Origin: Herbidospora daliensis
GTDB taxonomy: Bacteria > Actinomycetota > Actinomycetes > Streptosporangiales > Streptosporangiaceae
DNA: 64,000 nt
Direction: 5' to 3'
NCBI RefSeq assembly: GCF_001570585.1
Contig: NZ_BBXF01000002.1
Span: forward strand, 1 to 64,000
Shown: positions 8,818 through 18,039 of the stretch, piece by piece
How the letters are laid out: every line of letters starts with the position of its first letter
Numbering within the stretch: the first letter of the stretch is position 1
Made by a program: the position numbers and the translations under genes
The notes under the pieces: model-generated
Database searches by the model: none
What the model was told of the DNA's origin: nothing
What the model saw: the letters and a program-made list of their open reading frames with translations, nothing else

Positions 8818-10289
8818 AACTGTGGTTTCTGACCGGCAGCCAGTCCCTCTACGGAGACGAGACGCTCGCCCAGGTCGCCGACCAGTCGCGGGCGATCGCG
8901 GCCGAGTTGGGCCACGCCCTGCCGTTCGAACTGGAGTGGAAGCCGGTCCTCCTCGACGCGACGTCCATCCGCAACGTGATGCTCGCCGCGAACGCCGACG
9001 ACGAGTGCGGCGGCGTCATCGCCTGGATGCACACCTTCTCCCCCGCGAAGATGTGGATCGCCGGTCTGGACGCCCTGCGCAAGCCGCTGCTGCACCTGCA
9101 CACGCAGGCCAACCGCGAGCTGCCGTGGGCCACCATCGACATGGACTTCATGAACCTGAACCAGGCCGCCCACGGCGACCGTGAGTTCGGCTACGTGCAG
9201 TCGCGCCTGGGGGTGGCCCGCAAGACCGTCACCGGTCACGTCTCCGACCCGGCCGTGGCCGAGCGGATCTCGGCGTGGGCCCGCGCGGCGGCCGGCCGGG
9301 CCGAGGTCGGCTCGCTGAAGCTGGCCCGGTTCGGCGACAACATGCGCGACGTGGCGGTGACCGAGGGCGACAAGGTCGAGGCGCAGCTCCGTTTCGGCGT
9401 CTCGGTCAACACCTACGGCGTCAACGACCTGGTCGCGGTGGTCGACGCCCAGGCCGACGCCGACGTGACGGCCCTGGTGAAGGAGTACGAGGAGCTCTAC
9501 GACGTCGCCGCCGAGCTGCGCAGCGAGGGCGCCCGGCACGAGTCGCTGCGCTACGCCGCCCGGATCGAGCTCGGCCTGCGCACCTTCCTGACCGAGGGCG
9601 GCTTCAAGGCGTTCACCACCAACTTCGAGGACCTCGGCGGCCTGCGCCAGCTCCCCGGCCTGGCGGTGCAGCGCCTGATGGCCGACGGCTACGGCTTCGG
9701 CGGCGAGGGCGACTGGAAGACCTCGGTGCTGCTCCGGACGCTGAAGGCGATGGTGCCCGGGGGCGGCACCTCGTTCATGGAGGACTACACCTACCACCTG
9801 ACGCCGAACGAGGAGCTCATCCTCGGCGCGCACATGCTGGAGGTCTGCCCGAGCATCGCCGCCGGGAAGCCGTCGTGCGAGATCCACCCGCTCGGCATCG
9901 GCGGCCGCGAGGACCCGGTCCGCCTGGTCTTCGACGCGGCCCCCGGCCCCGCGGTCGTCATCGGCCTGGCCGACATGGGCGAGCGTTTCCGCCTGATCGC
10001 CAACGAGATCGACGTGGTCGAGCCGCTGGAGGCGCTGCCCAACCTCCCGGTCGCCCGCGCCGTCTGGAAGCCCCGCCCCGACCTGCGCACCTCCTCGGAG
10101 TCGTGGCTGACCGCCGGCGCCCCGCACCACACGGTGCTGTCGGCGGCGGTCGGCGCGGAGGAACTGCACGACTTCGCCGACATGCTCGGCGTGGAGCTCC
10201 TGCTGATCGACGCGAACACCACCACCCGCCAGTTCACCAAGGAACTGCGCTGGAACCAGGCGTACTACCGCCTGTCGCAGGGATTCTGA
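8814..10289 (+). CDS. araA: L-arabinose isomerase
   Basis: Protein of 491 residues, about the family length. The N-terminus [13 protein letters not shown] is the AraA hallmark, and the central [13 protein letters not shown] and C-terminal [11 protein letters not shown] segments are also characteristic. It converts L-arabinose to L-ribulose with a divalent metal (usually Mn), the first catabolic step, although it is the last gene of the operon. GAGG at 8803-8806 serves as ribosome site. The order araB-araD-araA with gene overlaps throughout implies one polycistronic message starting before the sugar-binding gene. A hairpin after the gene probably ends it. Confidence 0.95.
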   Translation: MKLWFLTGSQSLYGDETLAQVADQSRAIAAELGHALPFELEWKPVLLDATSIRNVMLAANADDECGGVIAWMHTFSPAKMWIAGLDALRKPLLHLHTQANRELPWATIDMDFMNLNQAAHGDREFGYVQSRLGVARKTVTGHVSDPAVAERISAWARAAAGRAEVGSLKLARFGDNMRDVAVTEGDKVEAQLRFGVSVNTYGVNDLVAVVDAQADADVTALVKEYEELYDVAAELRSEGARHESLRYAARIELGLRTFLTEGGFKAFTTNFEDLGGLRQLPGLAVQRLMADGYGFGGEGDWKTSVLLRTLKAMVPGGGTSFMEDYTYHLTPNEELILGAHMLEVCPSIAAGKPSCEIHPLGIGGREDPVRLVFDAAPGPAVVIGLADMGERFRLIANEIDVVEPLEALPNLPVARAVWKPRPDLRTSSESWLTAGAPHHTVLSAAVGAEELHDFADMLGVELLLIDANTTTRQFTKELRWNQAYYRLSQGF

Positions 10290-10296
10290 CCCCGCC

Positions 10297-10332
10297 GCCG
10301 CCAGGCCGTCGAGTGATCGCCGGCCTGGCGGC
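10297..10332 (+). terminator. Hairpin closing the arabinose operon
   Basis: GCCGCCAGGCCG (10297-10308) and CGGCCTGGCGGC (10321-10332) form a perfect 12-bp stem with a 12-nt loop, 8 nt after the araA stop. There is no real U tract (TTAGGTT follows), as is common in actinomycetes. Confidence 0.7.
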
Positions 10333-10345
10333 TTAGGTTGGGGGC

Positions 10346-11266
10346 ATGCTGCTCCGCGAGCTGGAATACCTCGTCGCGCTGGCCCGCGAGCGCCACTTCG
10401 CCCGCGCCGCCGAGGCGTGCCACGTCTCCCAGCCGTCGTTGTCGGCGGGCATCCGCCGCCTGGAGACCGACCTCGACGTCACCCTGGTCAGGAGGGGCCG
10501 CCGGTTCACCGGCCTGACCGAAGAGGGCGAGCGGGTGCTCCTGTGGGCCCACCGCATCCTCGCCGACCTCGACGGCCTGCACGACGACCTGGCCCAGATG
10601 CGGGCCGGCGTCTCCGGCACGCTCCGCCTCGGCGCCATTCCCACCGCTCTCGCGGCCGCGTCACTGCTCACCACCCCCTTCTGTGTACGCCACCCGCACG
10701 CCCGCATCTCCCTCGACAGCCTGTCGTCGCGGGAGATCCACCGCCGGCTGACCGACTTCGAGATCGACGCCGCCCTCACCTACCTCGACGGCGAGGACGG
10801 CGAACGGGCCATCCCGCTCTACGAGGAGCGCTACCTGCTGCTCACCCCCGACGACGGCGACCTGGCCGACCGCCCGAGGGCCCGCTGGACGGAGGTGGCG
10901 GCGCTGCCCCTCTGCCTGCTCGGCCAGGAGATGCGCAACCGGCGCATCCTCGACGACCTGTTCCGCGAAGCCGGGGCGGCGGTCGTCCCGGCGATCGAGA
11001 CCGACAGCGTGTCGGCGCTGTTCGCGCACGTCGCCACCCACCGCTGGTCGAGCGTGATCGCCCACGCGTGGCTGCACATGATCGGCGTGCCCGACGGCAT
11101 GCGCATCATCCCGATGGAGACCCCGCCGCGCGCGCCCCAGATCGGGCTGGTCACCGCCGAGCGCTCACCCGAGCCGGTCGTGGTGCGGGCGCTGCTCGAC
11201 GTCGCCCGCGGGCTCGACCTGCGCGACACCCTCGACTCCACCCTGCGCGGCCACCTCGCTCGATAG
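10346..11266 (+). CDS. LysR-family transcriptional regulator, probable regulator of the adjacent formate dehydrogenase
   Basis: Protein of 306 residues. A winged helix-turn-helix occupies residues 1-60 (LEYLVALARERHFARAAEACHVSQPSLSAGIRRLE), followed by a two-lobed LysR effector domain (about 90-295). It starts 14 nt after the arabinose terminator and is followed by the NAD formate dehydrogenase gene on the same strand. The only strong palindrome nearby overlaps its own stop codon and lies about 90-105 bp before the dehydrogenase start, the typical distance for a LysR activation site. Effector could be formate or a related C1 acid; that is inference from the neighbour. Confidence 0.88.
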   Translation: MLLRELEYLVALARERHFARAAEACHVSQPSLSAGIRRLETDLDVTLVRRGRRFTGLTEEGERVLLWAHRILADLDGLHDDLAQMRAGVSGTLRLGAIPTALAAASLLTTPFCVRHPHARISLDSLSSREIHRRLTDFEIDAALTYLDGEDGERAIPLYEERYLLLTPDDGDLADRPRARWTEVAALPLCLLGQEMRNRRILDDLFREAGAAVVPAIETDSVSALFAHVATHRWSSVIAHAWLHMIGVPDGMRIIPMETPPRAPQIGLVTAERSPEPVVVRALLDVARGLDLRDTLDSTLRGHLAR

Positions 11267-11278
11267 GCGACGCCTATC
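11262..11278. promoter_or_regulatory. Palindrome with T-N11-A, likely LysR binding site before formate dehydrogenase
   Basis: GATAGGCG-A-CGCCTATC is a perfect 8-bp inverted repeat around one base. Inside it is the ATAG/CTAT T-N11-A arrangement used by LysR proteins. It overlaps the TAG stop of the regulator gene. A half-site GATAGGG follows at 11282 and a possible -35 TTGACC lies at 11298-11303. Confidence 0.75.
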
Positions 11279-11366
11279 AACGATAGGGACATACGCTTTG
11301 ACCTGGTATGGAGCCGCCTAAAGGCTGGTCTTAGACCACCCCCCTGACGGACGAGAGGCGATTTCC

Positions 11367-12527
11367 ATGGCCAAGGTCCTGTGTGTGCTCTACGACGACC
11401 CCGTCGACGGCTATCCGAAGGAGTACGCCCGCGACGGGTTGCCGGAACTGACCGGATATCCCGGCGGGCAGACCCTGCCCACCCCCTCGGCGGTCGACTT
11501 CGCCCCCGGCGTGCTGCTCGGCAGCGTCTCGGGCGAGCTCGGCCTGCGCAAGTACCTGGAGGACAACGGCCACACGCTGGTCGTCACCTCCGACAAGGAC
11601 GGCGCCGACTCGACGTTCGACCGCGAGCTGCCCGACGCCGACGTGGTGATCTCGCAGCCGTTCTGGCCGGCGTACATGACCTCGGAGCGGTTCGAGAAGG
11701 CGCGCAACCTCAAGCTGGTCGTCACGGCGGGCATCGGCTCCGACCACACCGACCTCGACGCCGCCGTGGAGAAGGGCGTCACGGTCGCCGAGGTCACCTA
11801 CTCCAACAGCATCAGCGTCGCCGAGCACGTGGTGATGATGATCCTGTCGCTGGTCCGCGACTACCTGCCCGCGTGGGAGGTCGTCAAGGAGGGCGGCTGG
11901 AACATCGCCGACGTCGTCAAGCGGTCGTACGACCTCGAAGGCATGCACGTCGGCACGGTCGCGGCGGGCCGCATCGGGACCGCCGTGCTGAAGCGGCTGG
12001 CGCCCTTCGACGTCCACCTCCACTACACCGACCGCCACCGGCTGCCCCGCGAGGTCGAGGAGAGCCTCAACCTGACGTGGCACGAGAGCGCCGCCGACAT
12101 GGTGCCGGTGTGCGACGTCGTCACGATCAACGCCCCGCTCCACCCCGAGACCGAGGGCCTGTTCGGCGACGAGCTGCTGTCGACCATGAAGCGCGGCGCC
12201 TACCTGATCGACACCGCCCGCGCCCGCATCACCGACCGCGACGCGATCGTGCGCGCCCTCCAGAGCGGGCAGCTGGCGGGCTACGCGGGCGACGTGTGGT
12301 TCCCGCAGCCGGCCCCGCCCGACCACCCGTGGCGCACCATGCCCCACCACGGCATGACGCCGCACATGTCGGGCTCCTCCCTGTCGGCCCAGGCCCGTTA
12401 CTCGGCGGGCACCCGCGAGATCCTGGAGTGCTTCTTCGAGGGACGGCCGATCCGCGAGGAGTACCTGATCGTCGAAGGAGGCCACCTGGCGGGGGCGGGC
12501 GCCCACGCGTACTCGACGAAGAAGTAA
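11367..12527 (+). CDS. fdh: NAD-dependent (metal-independent) formate dehydrogenase
   Basis: Protein of 386 residues of the D-2-hydroxyacid dehydrogenase superfamily. It closely follows the pseudomonad NAD-FDH sequence: the dinucleotide loop GTVAAGRIG, then HLHYTDRHR, whose Asp selects NAD over NADP. The substrate-site Arg lies in [12 protein letters not shown] and the catalytic His in [17 protein letters not shown]. The C-terminal [14 protein letters not shown] also matches. It oxidises formate to CO2 and reduces NAD+ in the cytoplasm. GAGAGGCGA at 11350-11358 precedes the ATG. Regulation by the upstream LysR protein is likely. The window also encodes an unrelated molybdenum formate dehydrogenase about 32 kb away. 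Confidence 0.95.
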   Translation: MAKVLCVLYDDPVDGYPKEYARDGLPELTGYPGGQTLPTPSAVDFAPGVLLGSVSGELGLRKYLEDNGHTLVVTSDKDGADSTFDRELPDADVVISQPFWPAYMTSERFEKARNLKLVVTAGIGSDHTDLDAAVEKGVTVAEVTYSNSISVAEHVVMMILSLVRDYLPAWEVVKEGGWNIADVVKRSYDLEGMHVGTVAAGRIGTAVLKRLAPFDVHLHYTDRHRLPREVEESLNLTWHESAADMVPVCDVVTINAPLHPETEGLFGDELLSTMKRGAYLIDTARARITDRDAIVRALQSGQLAGYAGDVWFPQPAPPDHPWRTMPHHGMTPHMSGSSLSAQARYSAGTREILECFFEGRPIREEYLIVEGGHLAGAGAHAYSTKK

Positions 12528-12541
12528 TTACAGTCACCGGG

Positions 12542-12874
12542 GTGACGATCATCCGTTCCCTGGTGCTGTTCGCCGTCGCCGCCGTGGCCGAGATCGGCGG
12601 CGCGTGGCTGGTCTGGCAGGGGGTCCGCGAAGACCGCGGGCTCGTCTGGGCCGGGGCCGGAGTGATCGCGCTGGGCGTCTACGGGTTCGTCGCGACACTC
12701 CAGCCCTCGGCCGAGTTCGGCCGGATCCTGGCCGCCTACGGCGGGGTGTTCGTGGCCGGGTCGCTGGTCTGGGGCATCGTCTTCGACGGCTTCCGCCCCG
12801 ATCGGTGGGACGTGATCGGGGCCGCGATCTGCCTGATCGGGGTGCTGGTCATCATGTATGCGCCACGAGGATGA
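12542..12874 (+). CDS. YnfA/UPF0060 family small membrane protein
   Basis: Protein of 110 residues with four hydrophobic segments. The family features [15 protein letters not shown] in helix 1, [13 protein letters not shown] in helix 3 and [14 protein letters not shown] before helix 4 are all present, and the length equals that of YnfA (about 108). The start GTG 12542 lies 14 nt after the formate dehydrogenase stop; no strong ribosome site is visible, so it may be read through coupling. YnfA proteins resemble small multidrug resistance transporters, but the role here is unknown. Its 3' end overlaps the opposite-strand transporter gene by 23 nt. Confidence 0.85.
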   Translation: MTIIRSLVLFAVAAVAEIGGAWLVWQGVREDRGLVWAGAGVIALGVYGFVATLQPSAEFGRILAAYGGVFVAGSLVWGIVFDGFRPDRWDVIGAAICLIGVLVIMYAPRG

Positions 12875-13403
12875 AGAGCCCGATCCCGATGAGCACGACC
12901 GGGAAGAGCACGTGCCCCCATCTCGCCAGCGCCTTCGCGACCACGGGCCGGGTGGCCAGGAACCGGCCGGCCAGGCAGAGCACGCCCACCATGACCAGGA
13001 AGACGACCACGTAGACGACGACGCCCTGGGTGGCGAAGACCGGGACGTACACGCCGATGTTGTCGCCGCCGTTGGCGAAGGTGATGCCGGCGATGGCGAG
13101 CACGCCGGTCGGCGCTCTGTCCGTCTCCTCATCTGAATTGCTGAACAGCGCTTTGAGCCCGAGGGCGAGCGGGATCAGCCCGAGCCATCGGACGAGGTCG
13201 CCGGGCAGCGCGGCCGCGCCGATCGAGACCACCACCGACACCGCGAGAATTGCCGCGAATCCGAGGTATTGCCCCAGAACGATGCGCATCGTGGTGGTCT
13301 GGGTGAAGAAGAGGGCGATCAGCACGAGATCGTCCACATTCGTAATGGCGAACAGGCCGATGGCCTGGCCGACGGTGCCCGCGTTCACCCGGCTATCCTG
13401 CAC
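12852..13403 (-). CDS. CadD-like cadmium-resistance/LysE-type transporter
   Basis: Protein of 183 residues with five or six membrane segments. The [14 protein letters not shown] segment in helix 1 and the repeated [17 protein letters not shown] segment, each with an acidic NxDD or GDN pattern, match the CadD/LysE transporter fold; CadD members export cadmium and related ions. The gene is convergent with and overlaps the YnfA gene by 23 nt. The start ATG 13403 leaves only 22 nt to the divergent Nudix gene, so one or both transcripts probably have very short leaders. The substrate is inferred from family resemblance only. Confidence 0.75.
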   Translation of the reverse strand: MQDSRVNAGTVGQAIGLFAITNVDDLVLIALFFTQTTTMRIVLGQYLGFAAILAVSVVVSIGAAALPGDLVRWLGLIPLALGLKALFSNSDEETDRAPTGVLAIAGITFANGGDNIGVYVPVFATQGVVVYVVVFLVMVGVLCLAGRFLATRPVVAKALARWGHVLFPVVLIGIGLFILVAHT

Positions 13404-13425
13404 CTTTTCCGGATACGCTCAGCAC

Positions 13426-13914
13426 GTGGCGATCCGGAATTCACACTGCTCCTTCTGCGGCGCCTCCTACGCGCTCGACCAGCCCTGGCCCCGCCTCTGC
13501 GCCGGCTGCGGCAACACCTCCTACCAGAACCCGCTGCCGGTGGCCGTCATGGTCCTCCCGGTCGACGAGGGCCTGCTCGTCATCCGGCGGGCGATCGAGC
13601 CCCGGCTCGGGCAGCTCGCCCTCCCGGGCGGTTTCATCGACCTCGGCGAGTCGTGGCAGCAGGCCGCGGCCCGTGAACTCTTCGAGGAGACCGGCATCAC
13701 GGTCTCCGCCGCCGACGTGACGCTGTTCGACGTGCGCAGCGCCCCCGACGGCACGGTCCTCGTCTTCGGCCGGGGCCCGGCCCTGTCGAGCCCCGACCTC
13801 CCCGTGTTCGCCCCCACTCCGGAGACCTCCGAGTGGCTGGTCGTGAAGGAGCCACAAGAGCTGGCGTTCCCCCTGCACTCGCAGGTCATGGCCGCCTACT
13901 TCGCCGCGACATAG
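13426..13914 (+). CDS. Nudix hydrolase with N-terminal zinc ribbon
   Basis: Protein of 162 residues. The N-terminus has CSFCG and CAGCG, a four-Cys zinc ribbon as in NudC-like proteins. The complete Nudix box GGFIDLGESWQQ...REL.EETGI follows at about residues 65-88. It presumably hydrolyses a nucleoside-diphosphate-linked compound with Mg2+; NAD(H) or NUDIX-regulator ligands are possible but undetermined. GTG 13426 is chosen because it gives the zinc ribbon at the very N-terminus; the upstream region belongs to the divergent transporter gene. The next gene begins one base after the stop. Confidence 0.88.
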   Translation: MAIRNSHCSFCGASYALDQPWPRLCAGCGNTSYQNPLPVAVMVLPVDEGLLVIRRAIEPRLGQLALPGGFIDLGESWQQAAARELFEETGITVSAADVTLFDVRSAPDGTVLVFGRGPALSSPDLPVFAPTPETSEWLVVKEPQELAFPLHSQVMAAYFAAT

Positions 13915-13915
13915 C

Positions 13916-15049
13916 GTGTTCGCCGCCGACGACGTCGTCCGGGACTTCGGCACCTCGGGCGACGAACCTGGCACCGCGAGCGCCGCCGGTCTGCGCTGGC
14001 TCGCCGACGAGGTCGACGCGTCACCCTCCGGGGGATGGCCCGAACGGCTGGCCGCCGTGACCCACGACGTGCCCCGGCTGCTCGCCCTGCTCGACCACCC
14101 GTCACCCGGGCTGCGCCGGGTGGTGGCCTTCGTGCTCTCGTACGTCCCCGACCCCGCCCTCGGCCCGGTGCTGCGCGGCCACATGGAGGTCGAGCCCGAC
14201 ACCGCCGCCGGGATCGCCACCCTGGTCGCGTTGTCACGGCACCCCGCGCAGGTCCCGTTCGTCCGGGGCTACCTGCGCTCCGAACATCCCGAGTTGCGCT
14301 TCGGCGCGGCGTTCGGCCTGCTGATCCGGGCCGGCGAGACCGACGACGCGTCGGTCGCCGCCCTCTCCCTGTGCGCCGAGAACGGCGTCGCCAACTGCGC
14401 CGAACGCCTGCCGTGGATGGACCCCGAATGGGACACGGTGACCGGCGTCGTGTGCGAGCGGCTGCGCTGCCGCCCCGAGGCGCTCGGCCGCCTGCTGACC
14501 ATCCTGCTCAGCCGCAAGCGCCCGCCGGCGGCCTGCTGCTGGGAGGCGGCCGGGCTGGCCGCGCAGAGCGACCACGGCCGCCCGCTGGGCCCGCTGGTGC
14601 TGGCGCTGACCGACCACCCCGACTTCAGCGTGCGGCAGGCGGCGCTGCGCAACATCGTGGCCTGGATCGACGAACCGGGCTACCTCGACCGGGTGGCCGA
14701 GCTCGCCGACGACCCCGACCTGGGCGAGATCGCGATGTGCGTGCTGGTGAAGCAGGGCGACCCGCGCTGCGTGCCCGCGTTGCAGCGCATGATCGCCGGC
14801 CCGCTGGGCGGCTTCGTGAACGCGCCCCCCGACTGGGTCGAGCAGAACGTCAGCCGCGACCTGGTGCTCCGCACGGCGGCCCCGTTCGCCGACGACCTGC
14901 TCCCGGCGGTGGAGGAACGCCTGGAGGGCGACCTCATGCCCCACGAGGAGAAGGTGCTGATCGAGGGGTTCGGCGAGAAGGTGCTGACCCGCTGGTTGTC
15001 ACGGCTGCACGGCCCGGCGAGAGAACGGCTGCGCAGGATCCTCGGCTGA
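13916..15049 (+). CDS. HEAT-repeat-like protein of unknown function
   Basis: Protein of 377 residues made of repeated alpha-helical pairs with a LLALLDHPSPGLRRVVAFVLSYVPDPAL-type pattern at intervals of about 35-40 residues. This resembles HEAT or PBS-lyase repeats and suggests a protein-binding solenoid. No catalytic motif, signal peptide or membrane segment is seen. GTG 13916 starts one base after the Nudix stop, implying translational coupling. It ends head-to-head with the PadR gene with no spacer. Function is unknown. Confidence 0.75.
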   Translation: MFAADDVVRDFGTSGDEPGTASAAGLRWLADEVDASPSGGWPERLAAVTHDVPRLLALLDHPSPGLRRVVAFVLSYVPDPALGPVLRGHMEVEPDTAAGIATLVALSRHPAQVPFVRGYLRSEHPELRFGAAFGLLIRAGETDDASVAALSLCAENGVANCAERLPWMDPEWDTVTGVVCERLRCRPEALGRLLTILLSRKRPPAACCWEAAGLAAQSDHGRPLGPLVLALTDHPDFSVRQAALRNIVAWIDEPGYLDRVAELADDPDLGEIAMCVLVKQGDPRCVPALQRMIAGPLGGFVNAPPDWVEQNVSRDLVLRTAAPFADDLLPAVEERLEGDLMPHEEKVLIEGFGEKVLTRWLSRLHGPARERLRRILG

Positions 15050-15595
15050 TCAGCAGGGATCGGTGTTCGCCGTCGGGTCGTGGGCCCGCACCTCGGCGAT
15101 GGCCCACTCGGCCCATTCCTGGTGCAGGCGGCTGGAGCGCAGCCCCCATTCCAGGGCCAGCCGTCCGTAGACCGTGAAGTTGTCGTGGTGGGGCTCGATC
15201 ATCTTGGCCAGCTCGGCCAGCCGGTCGCCCTCCTCCGCCGCCGCCTGTTGCTGTTCGCGCAGGTAGGCGACGGCGTCGTCGGTGGAGATCTGACCGAAGA
15301 AGAAGACCCGCAGCAGCATCTCGTAGCGCCGGATCGGCGCCGGCGGCACGTCGAGCAGCCAGTGGCGCAGTTCCGCACGCCCGGCGTCGGTGACCGCGTA
15401 CTCCTTGCGCCCCCGGGCCCCCTCCGACCGCACCGTGATCAGCCCGGCGTCGGTGAGGCGGCCGAGCTCGCCGTAGAGCTGGCTCTGCGTCGCCGGCCAC
15501 ACGTTGTTGAGCGAGTTCTCGAAGAGCTTCAGCAGGTCGTAGCCGCTCGCGGGGTCCTCTGACAGGAGCCCGAGCAGGGCGTGGCGCAGGCTCAT
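15050..15595 (-). CDS. PadR-family transcriptional regulator
   Basis: Protein of 181 residues. The N-terminal PadR winged helix has the hallmark MSLRHALLGLLSEDPASGYDLLK and WPATQSQLYGELGRLTDAGLI; a longer C-terminal helical dimerisation segment follows (class PadR-s1/AphA). ATG 15595 is preferred because it starts at the conserved SLRHALLGLL and AAGG lies upstream; ATG 15625 would place the start inside a palindromic operator. It is divergent from the carotenoid oxygenase gene, with twin GACATGTC palindromes between them. Local repression of that gene and itself is likely. Confidence 0.9.
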   Translation of the reverse strand: MSLRHALLGLLSEDPASGYDLLKLFENSLNNVWPATQSQLYGELGRLTDAGLITVRSEGARGRKEYAVTDAGRAELRHWLLDVPPAPIRRYEMLLRVFFFGQISTDDAVAYLREQQQAAAEEGDRLAELAKMIEPHHDNFTVYGRLALEWGLRSSRLHQEWAEWAIAEVRAHDPTANTDPC

Positions 15596-15620
15596 GCGTC
15601 GAACCTTACCTTCCCTCGTT

Positions 15621-15657
15621 GACATGTCTCCAATGGAACGTCTACCTTCGACATGTC
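15621..15657. promoter_or_regulatory. Twin GACATGTC palindromes in the padR/oxygenase intergenic region
   Basis: Perfect 8-bp palindromes GACATGTC occur at 15621-15628 and 15650-15657, 29 bp apart (close to three helical turns). The first overlaps TTGACA (15619-15624), which with TACCTT at 15643-15648 (18-bp spacer) makes a plausible promoter for the oxygenase gene. A PadR dimer pair bound here would cover it. Confidence 0.65.
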
Positions 15658-15684
15658 ATCATAGGAATGTCAGAGGAGCGCGAC

Positions 15685-16959
15685 ATGGCGAAGACGTACC
15701 TGGAAGGACAACTCGCACCGGTCCCCGACGAGATCGAGGCGTTCGACCTGCCGATCACCGGCACCCTGCCGCCCGAGCTGACCGGCCGCTACTTCCGCAA
15801 CGGCCCCAACCCGCTGCCGGGCCAGGACCCCGGCCACTGGTTCACCGGGCCGGGCATGATCCACGGCGTCCGGCTCCGCGACGGCCGGGCCGAGTGGTAC
15901 CGCAACCGGTGGGTCAAGACCAAAGAGGGCGTCTACGTCGACGACCAGGGCACATTCGACCTGGCGGTCGTCCCGGCCAACACCAACGTGATCCGGCACG
16001 ACGACCGGATCTACGCCCTGGTCGAGGCCGGCCTGCCCTACGAGATGAGCCCCGAGCTCGACACGATCGGCCCGGTCGACTTCGGCGGCCGGCTGACCAC
16101 GGCCATGACGGCCCACCCGAAGGAGGACCCGGTCACCGGCGACCTCCACTTCTTCGGCTACGGCTTCTTCGCGCCCTTCCTGACCTACCACCGCCTGTCG
16201 AAGGACGGCGTCCTGGTCGAGAGCCGCGAGATCCCCGTTCCCGGGCCGACCATGATGCACGACTTCGCGATCACCGAGAACCACGTCGTCTGGCTCGACC
16301 TGCCGGTCGTGTTCGACCTCGACCTGGCGTTCCAGGCCCAGGGCATGCCCTACCGCTGGGACGACCACTACGGCGCCCGCATCGGCTACATGCGCAAGAC
16401 CGGCGGCCCGGTGACCTGGGTCGACGTCGACCCCTGCTACGTCTTCCACGTCGGCAACGCCCGCGAGGACGCCGCCGGGAACATCGTCCTGGACGCCGTC
16501 CGCTACTCCCCCGGCACCTTCACCGGCATGTGGGGCCACATCAGCGGCAGCCCCAACCCCGCCCACGAGGTGATCGGCTCACGCCTCCACCGCTGGACCA
16601 TCTCCGGCACCACCGCCAGGGAGGAACAGCTCGACGACCGCACCATCGAGTTCCCGACCATCAACGACGCCCACACGGGCCTCCCGGGGCGTTACGTCTA
16701 CGCGGCGGGCGGCGACGAGATCGTCAAGTACGACCTGACCTCCGGCGCCGTCCAGACCCACGAGGCGACCGGCCCGGGAGAGGCCGTCTTCGTGCCCAGG
16801 GGCGGCGCGGAGGACGACGGCTGGCTGGTCTCCCTCGTCTTCACCGACCACGGCTCCGACCTGCTCGTCCTCGACGCGCAGGACCTCACCCACGTCGCCT
16901 CGGTCCACCTGCCCCGCAGGGTGCCGCGCGGCTTCCACGGCCACTGGCTCGCCGACTGA
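15685..16959 (+). CDS. Carotenoid/stilbene cleavage oxygenase (RPE65 family)
   Basis: Protein of 424 residues forming the seven-bladed propeller of carotenoid cleavage oxygenases. The four iron-binding His regions can be placed: AHPKEDP, the MMHDFAIT motif, FHVGNA and the terminal FHGHWLAD. The N-terminal LPPELTGRYFRNGPNPLP is the family signature. The start ATG 15685 follows GAGGAG at 15673-15678; ATG 15667 is an alternative. The family cleaves C=C bonds of carotenoids, apocarotenoids or stilbenes with Fe(II) and O2, and the substrate cannot be chosen from sequence. No other carotenoid genes are in the window. Regulation by the divergent PadR is likely, so the substrate might be a phenolic such as lignostilbene. 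Confidence 0.88.
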   Translation: MAKTYLEGQLAPVPDEIEAFDLPITGTLPPELTGRYFRNGPNPLPGQDPGHWFTGPGMIHGVRLRDGRAEWYRNRWVKTKEGVYVDDQGTFDLAVVPANTNVIRHDDRIYALVEAGLPYEMSPELDTIGPVDFGGRLTTAMTAHPKEDPVTGDLHFFGYGFFAPFLTYHRLSKDGVLVESREIPVPGPTMMHDFAITENHVVWLDLPVVFDLDLAFQAQGMPYRWDDHYGARIGYMRKTGGPVTWVDVDPCYVFHVGNAREDAAGNIVLDAVRYSPGTFTGMWGHISGSPNPAHEVIGSRLHRWTISGTTAREEQLDDRTIEFPTINDAHTGLPGRYVYAAGGDEIVKYDLTSGAVQTHEATGPGEAVFVPRGGAEDDGWLVSLVFTDHGSDLLVLDAQDLTHVASVHLPRRVPRGFHGHWLAD

Positions 16960-17094
16960 GACCGCGACCCGGCCGGGAGCGCGCTCGCCCTGATGACGCG
17001 CGGCGACGCTCCGCCGCCGGCCTTCGGTGCGGGTTCGCCCTCGTGCCTGACCTGAACCCGGGCCGGCGGGTCGCCGGCGGATGGGCCCGGGCCG

Positions 17095-18039
17095 CTAGCT
17101 CTCTCGGCGGGCCTTGGCGCGGCGTTTGCCCTCGTGCATGGCCTGGACCCGGGCCACCGGGATCGTGTGGCCGTGTTCGATGAGGTCGGCGGGCAGGGTC
17201 TGAGGTTCGGGCATCAGGGACGCCCAGAGGTCCTCGTCCGGGAGCGGGGTTTTGATCGTGAAGTCGGCCGGGGTGACCGACTCCAGGTCGTCCCAGGCCA
17301 CGGGGTGGGAGACCGGCACCTCCGGTCTGATGCGGGGCGAGTAGGCCGCGACGACGGTCGCGCCGCCGGCGCGGGTCGAGTCGAGGAAGACCTTGCCCTC
17401 GCGGTCTTCGCGGATGAACGCGGTCGTCGCGATCTCGGGCCCCAGCTTCTCGGCCCGGACCGCCAGGGCGCGGGTCGCGGCGGCGACGTCCTCGAACGAC
17501 GGGGCGCCGGCCAGCGGCACCAGGATGTGCACGCCCTTCGAGCCGCTCGTCTTCACCGCCGCGTCGAGGCCGGTCTCGGCGAGCGCCTGGCGGACCAGCG
17601 CGGCGGCCTTCACCACCACGTCGAAGCCCGCGCCCTCGGGCGGGTCGAGGTCGAGCACCAGGTGGGTCTGGTGCGGCTCGCCCGACGACCGGTAGAGCTG
17701 CGCGTGGTATTCGACCGCACGCTGGTTGCCGAACCAGAACAGGGTGCGCCGGTCGTCGCAGACCGGATAGTGCACCTCCCGCTTGGACGCCTCGGCCCAG
17801 ATCTCCTCGGTGCGGATCCAATCGGGGGCGTACTTGGGCAGGTTCTTCTGCATGAAGGGCGGCTGGCCGGGCCTGACCCGCATGACCGACAGCGGCCGGT
17901 CGCGCAGGCCCGGCAACATCCGCGCCGAGACGGCGTCGAGGTAGTCGATCAGGTCGCGCTTCGTCGCGTTCGCGCCGTCGAAGAGCTGCACGTCGAGGTT
18001 GGTCAGCTCGACGCCGTCACGTTCTTCACCCTTGGCCAT
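17095..18039 (-). CDS. LigD-type DNA polymerase/primase domain protein (NHEJ)
   Basis: Protein of 314 residues corresponding to a stand-alone LigD polymerase domain (AEP superfamily). The catalytic Asp pair lies in LDLDPP (Asp130 and Asp132) and the nucleotide-binding SGSKGVH motif at 165-171. The family extends and fills ends in Ku/LigD non-homologous end joining. No ligase, nuclease domain or Ku gene is present in the window. It is the last gene of a three-gene run; its start lies 14 nt inside the end of the upstream glycosyltransferase gene. That pairing with glycosyltransferases is probably only positional. The C-terminus is Arg/Lys-rich (KRRAKARRES). Confidence 0.92.
   Translation of the reverse strand: MAKGEERDGVELTNLDVQLFDGANATKRDLIDYLDAVSARMLPGLRDRPLSVMRVRPGQPPFMQKNLPKYAPDWIRTEEIWAEASKREVHYPVCDDRRTLFWFGNQRAVEYHAQLYRSSGEPHQTHLVLDLDPPEGAGFDVVVKAAALVRQALAETGLDAAVKTSGSKGVHILVPLAGAPSFEDVAAATRALAVRAEKLGPEIATTAFIREDREGKVFLDSTRAGGATVVAAYSPRIRPEVPVSHPVAWDDLESVTPADFTIKTPLPDEDLWASLMPEPQTLPADLIEHGHTIPVARVQAMHEGKRRAKARRES

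Noticed and set aside
13030-13425. N-terminal extension of the Nudix protein by about 130 residues
   Set aside because: That part is antisense to the CadD-like gene; a GTG start at 13426 gives a normal zinc-ribbon Nudix protein.
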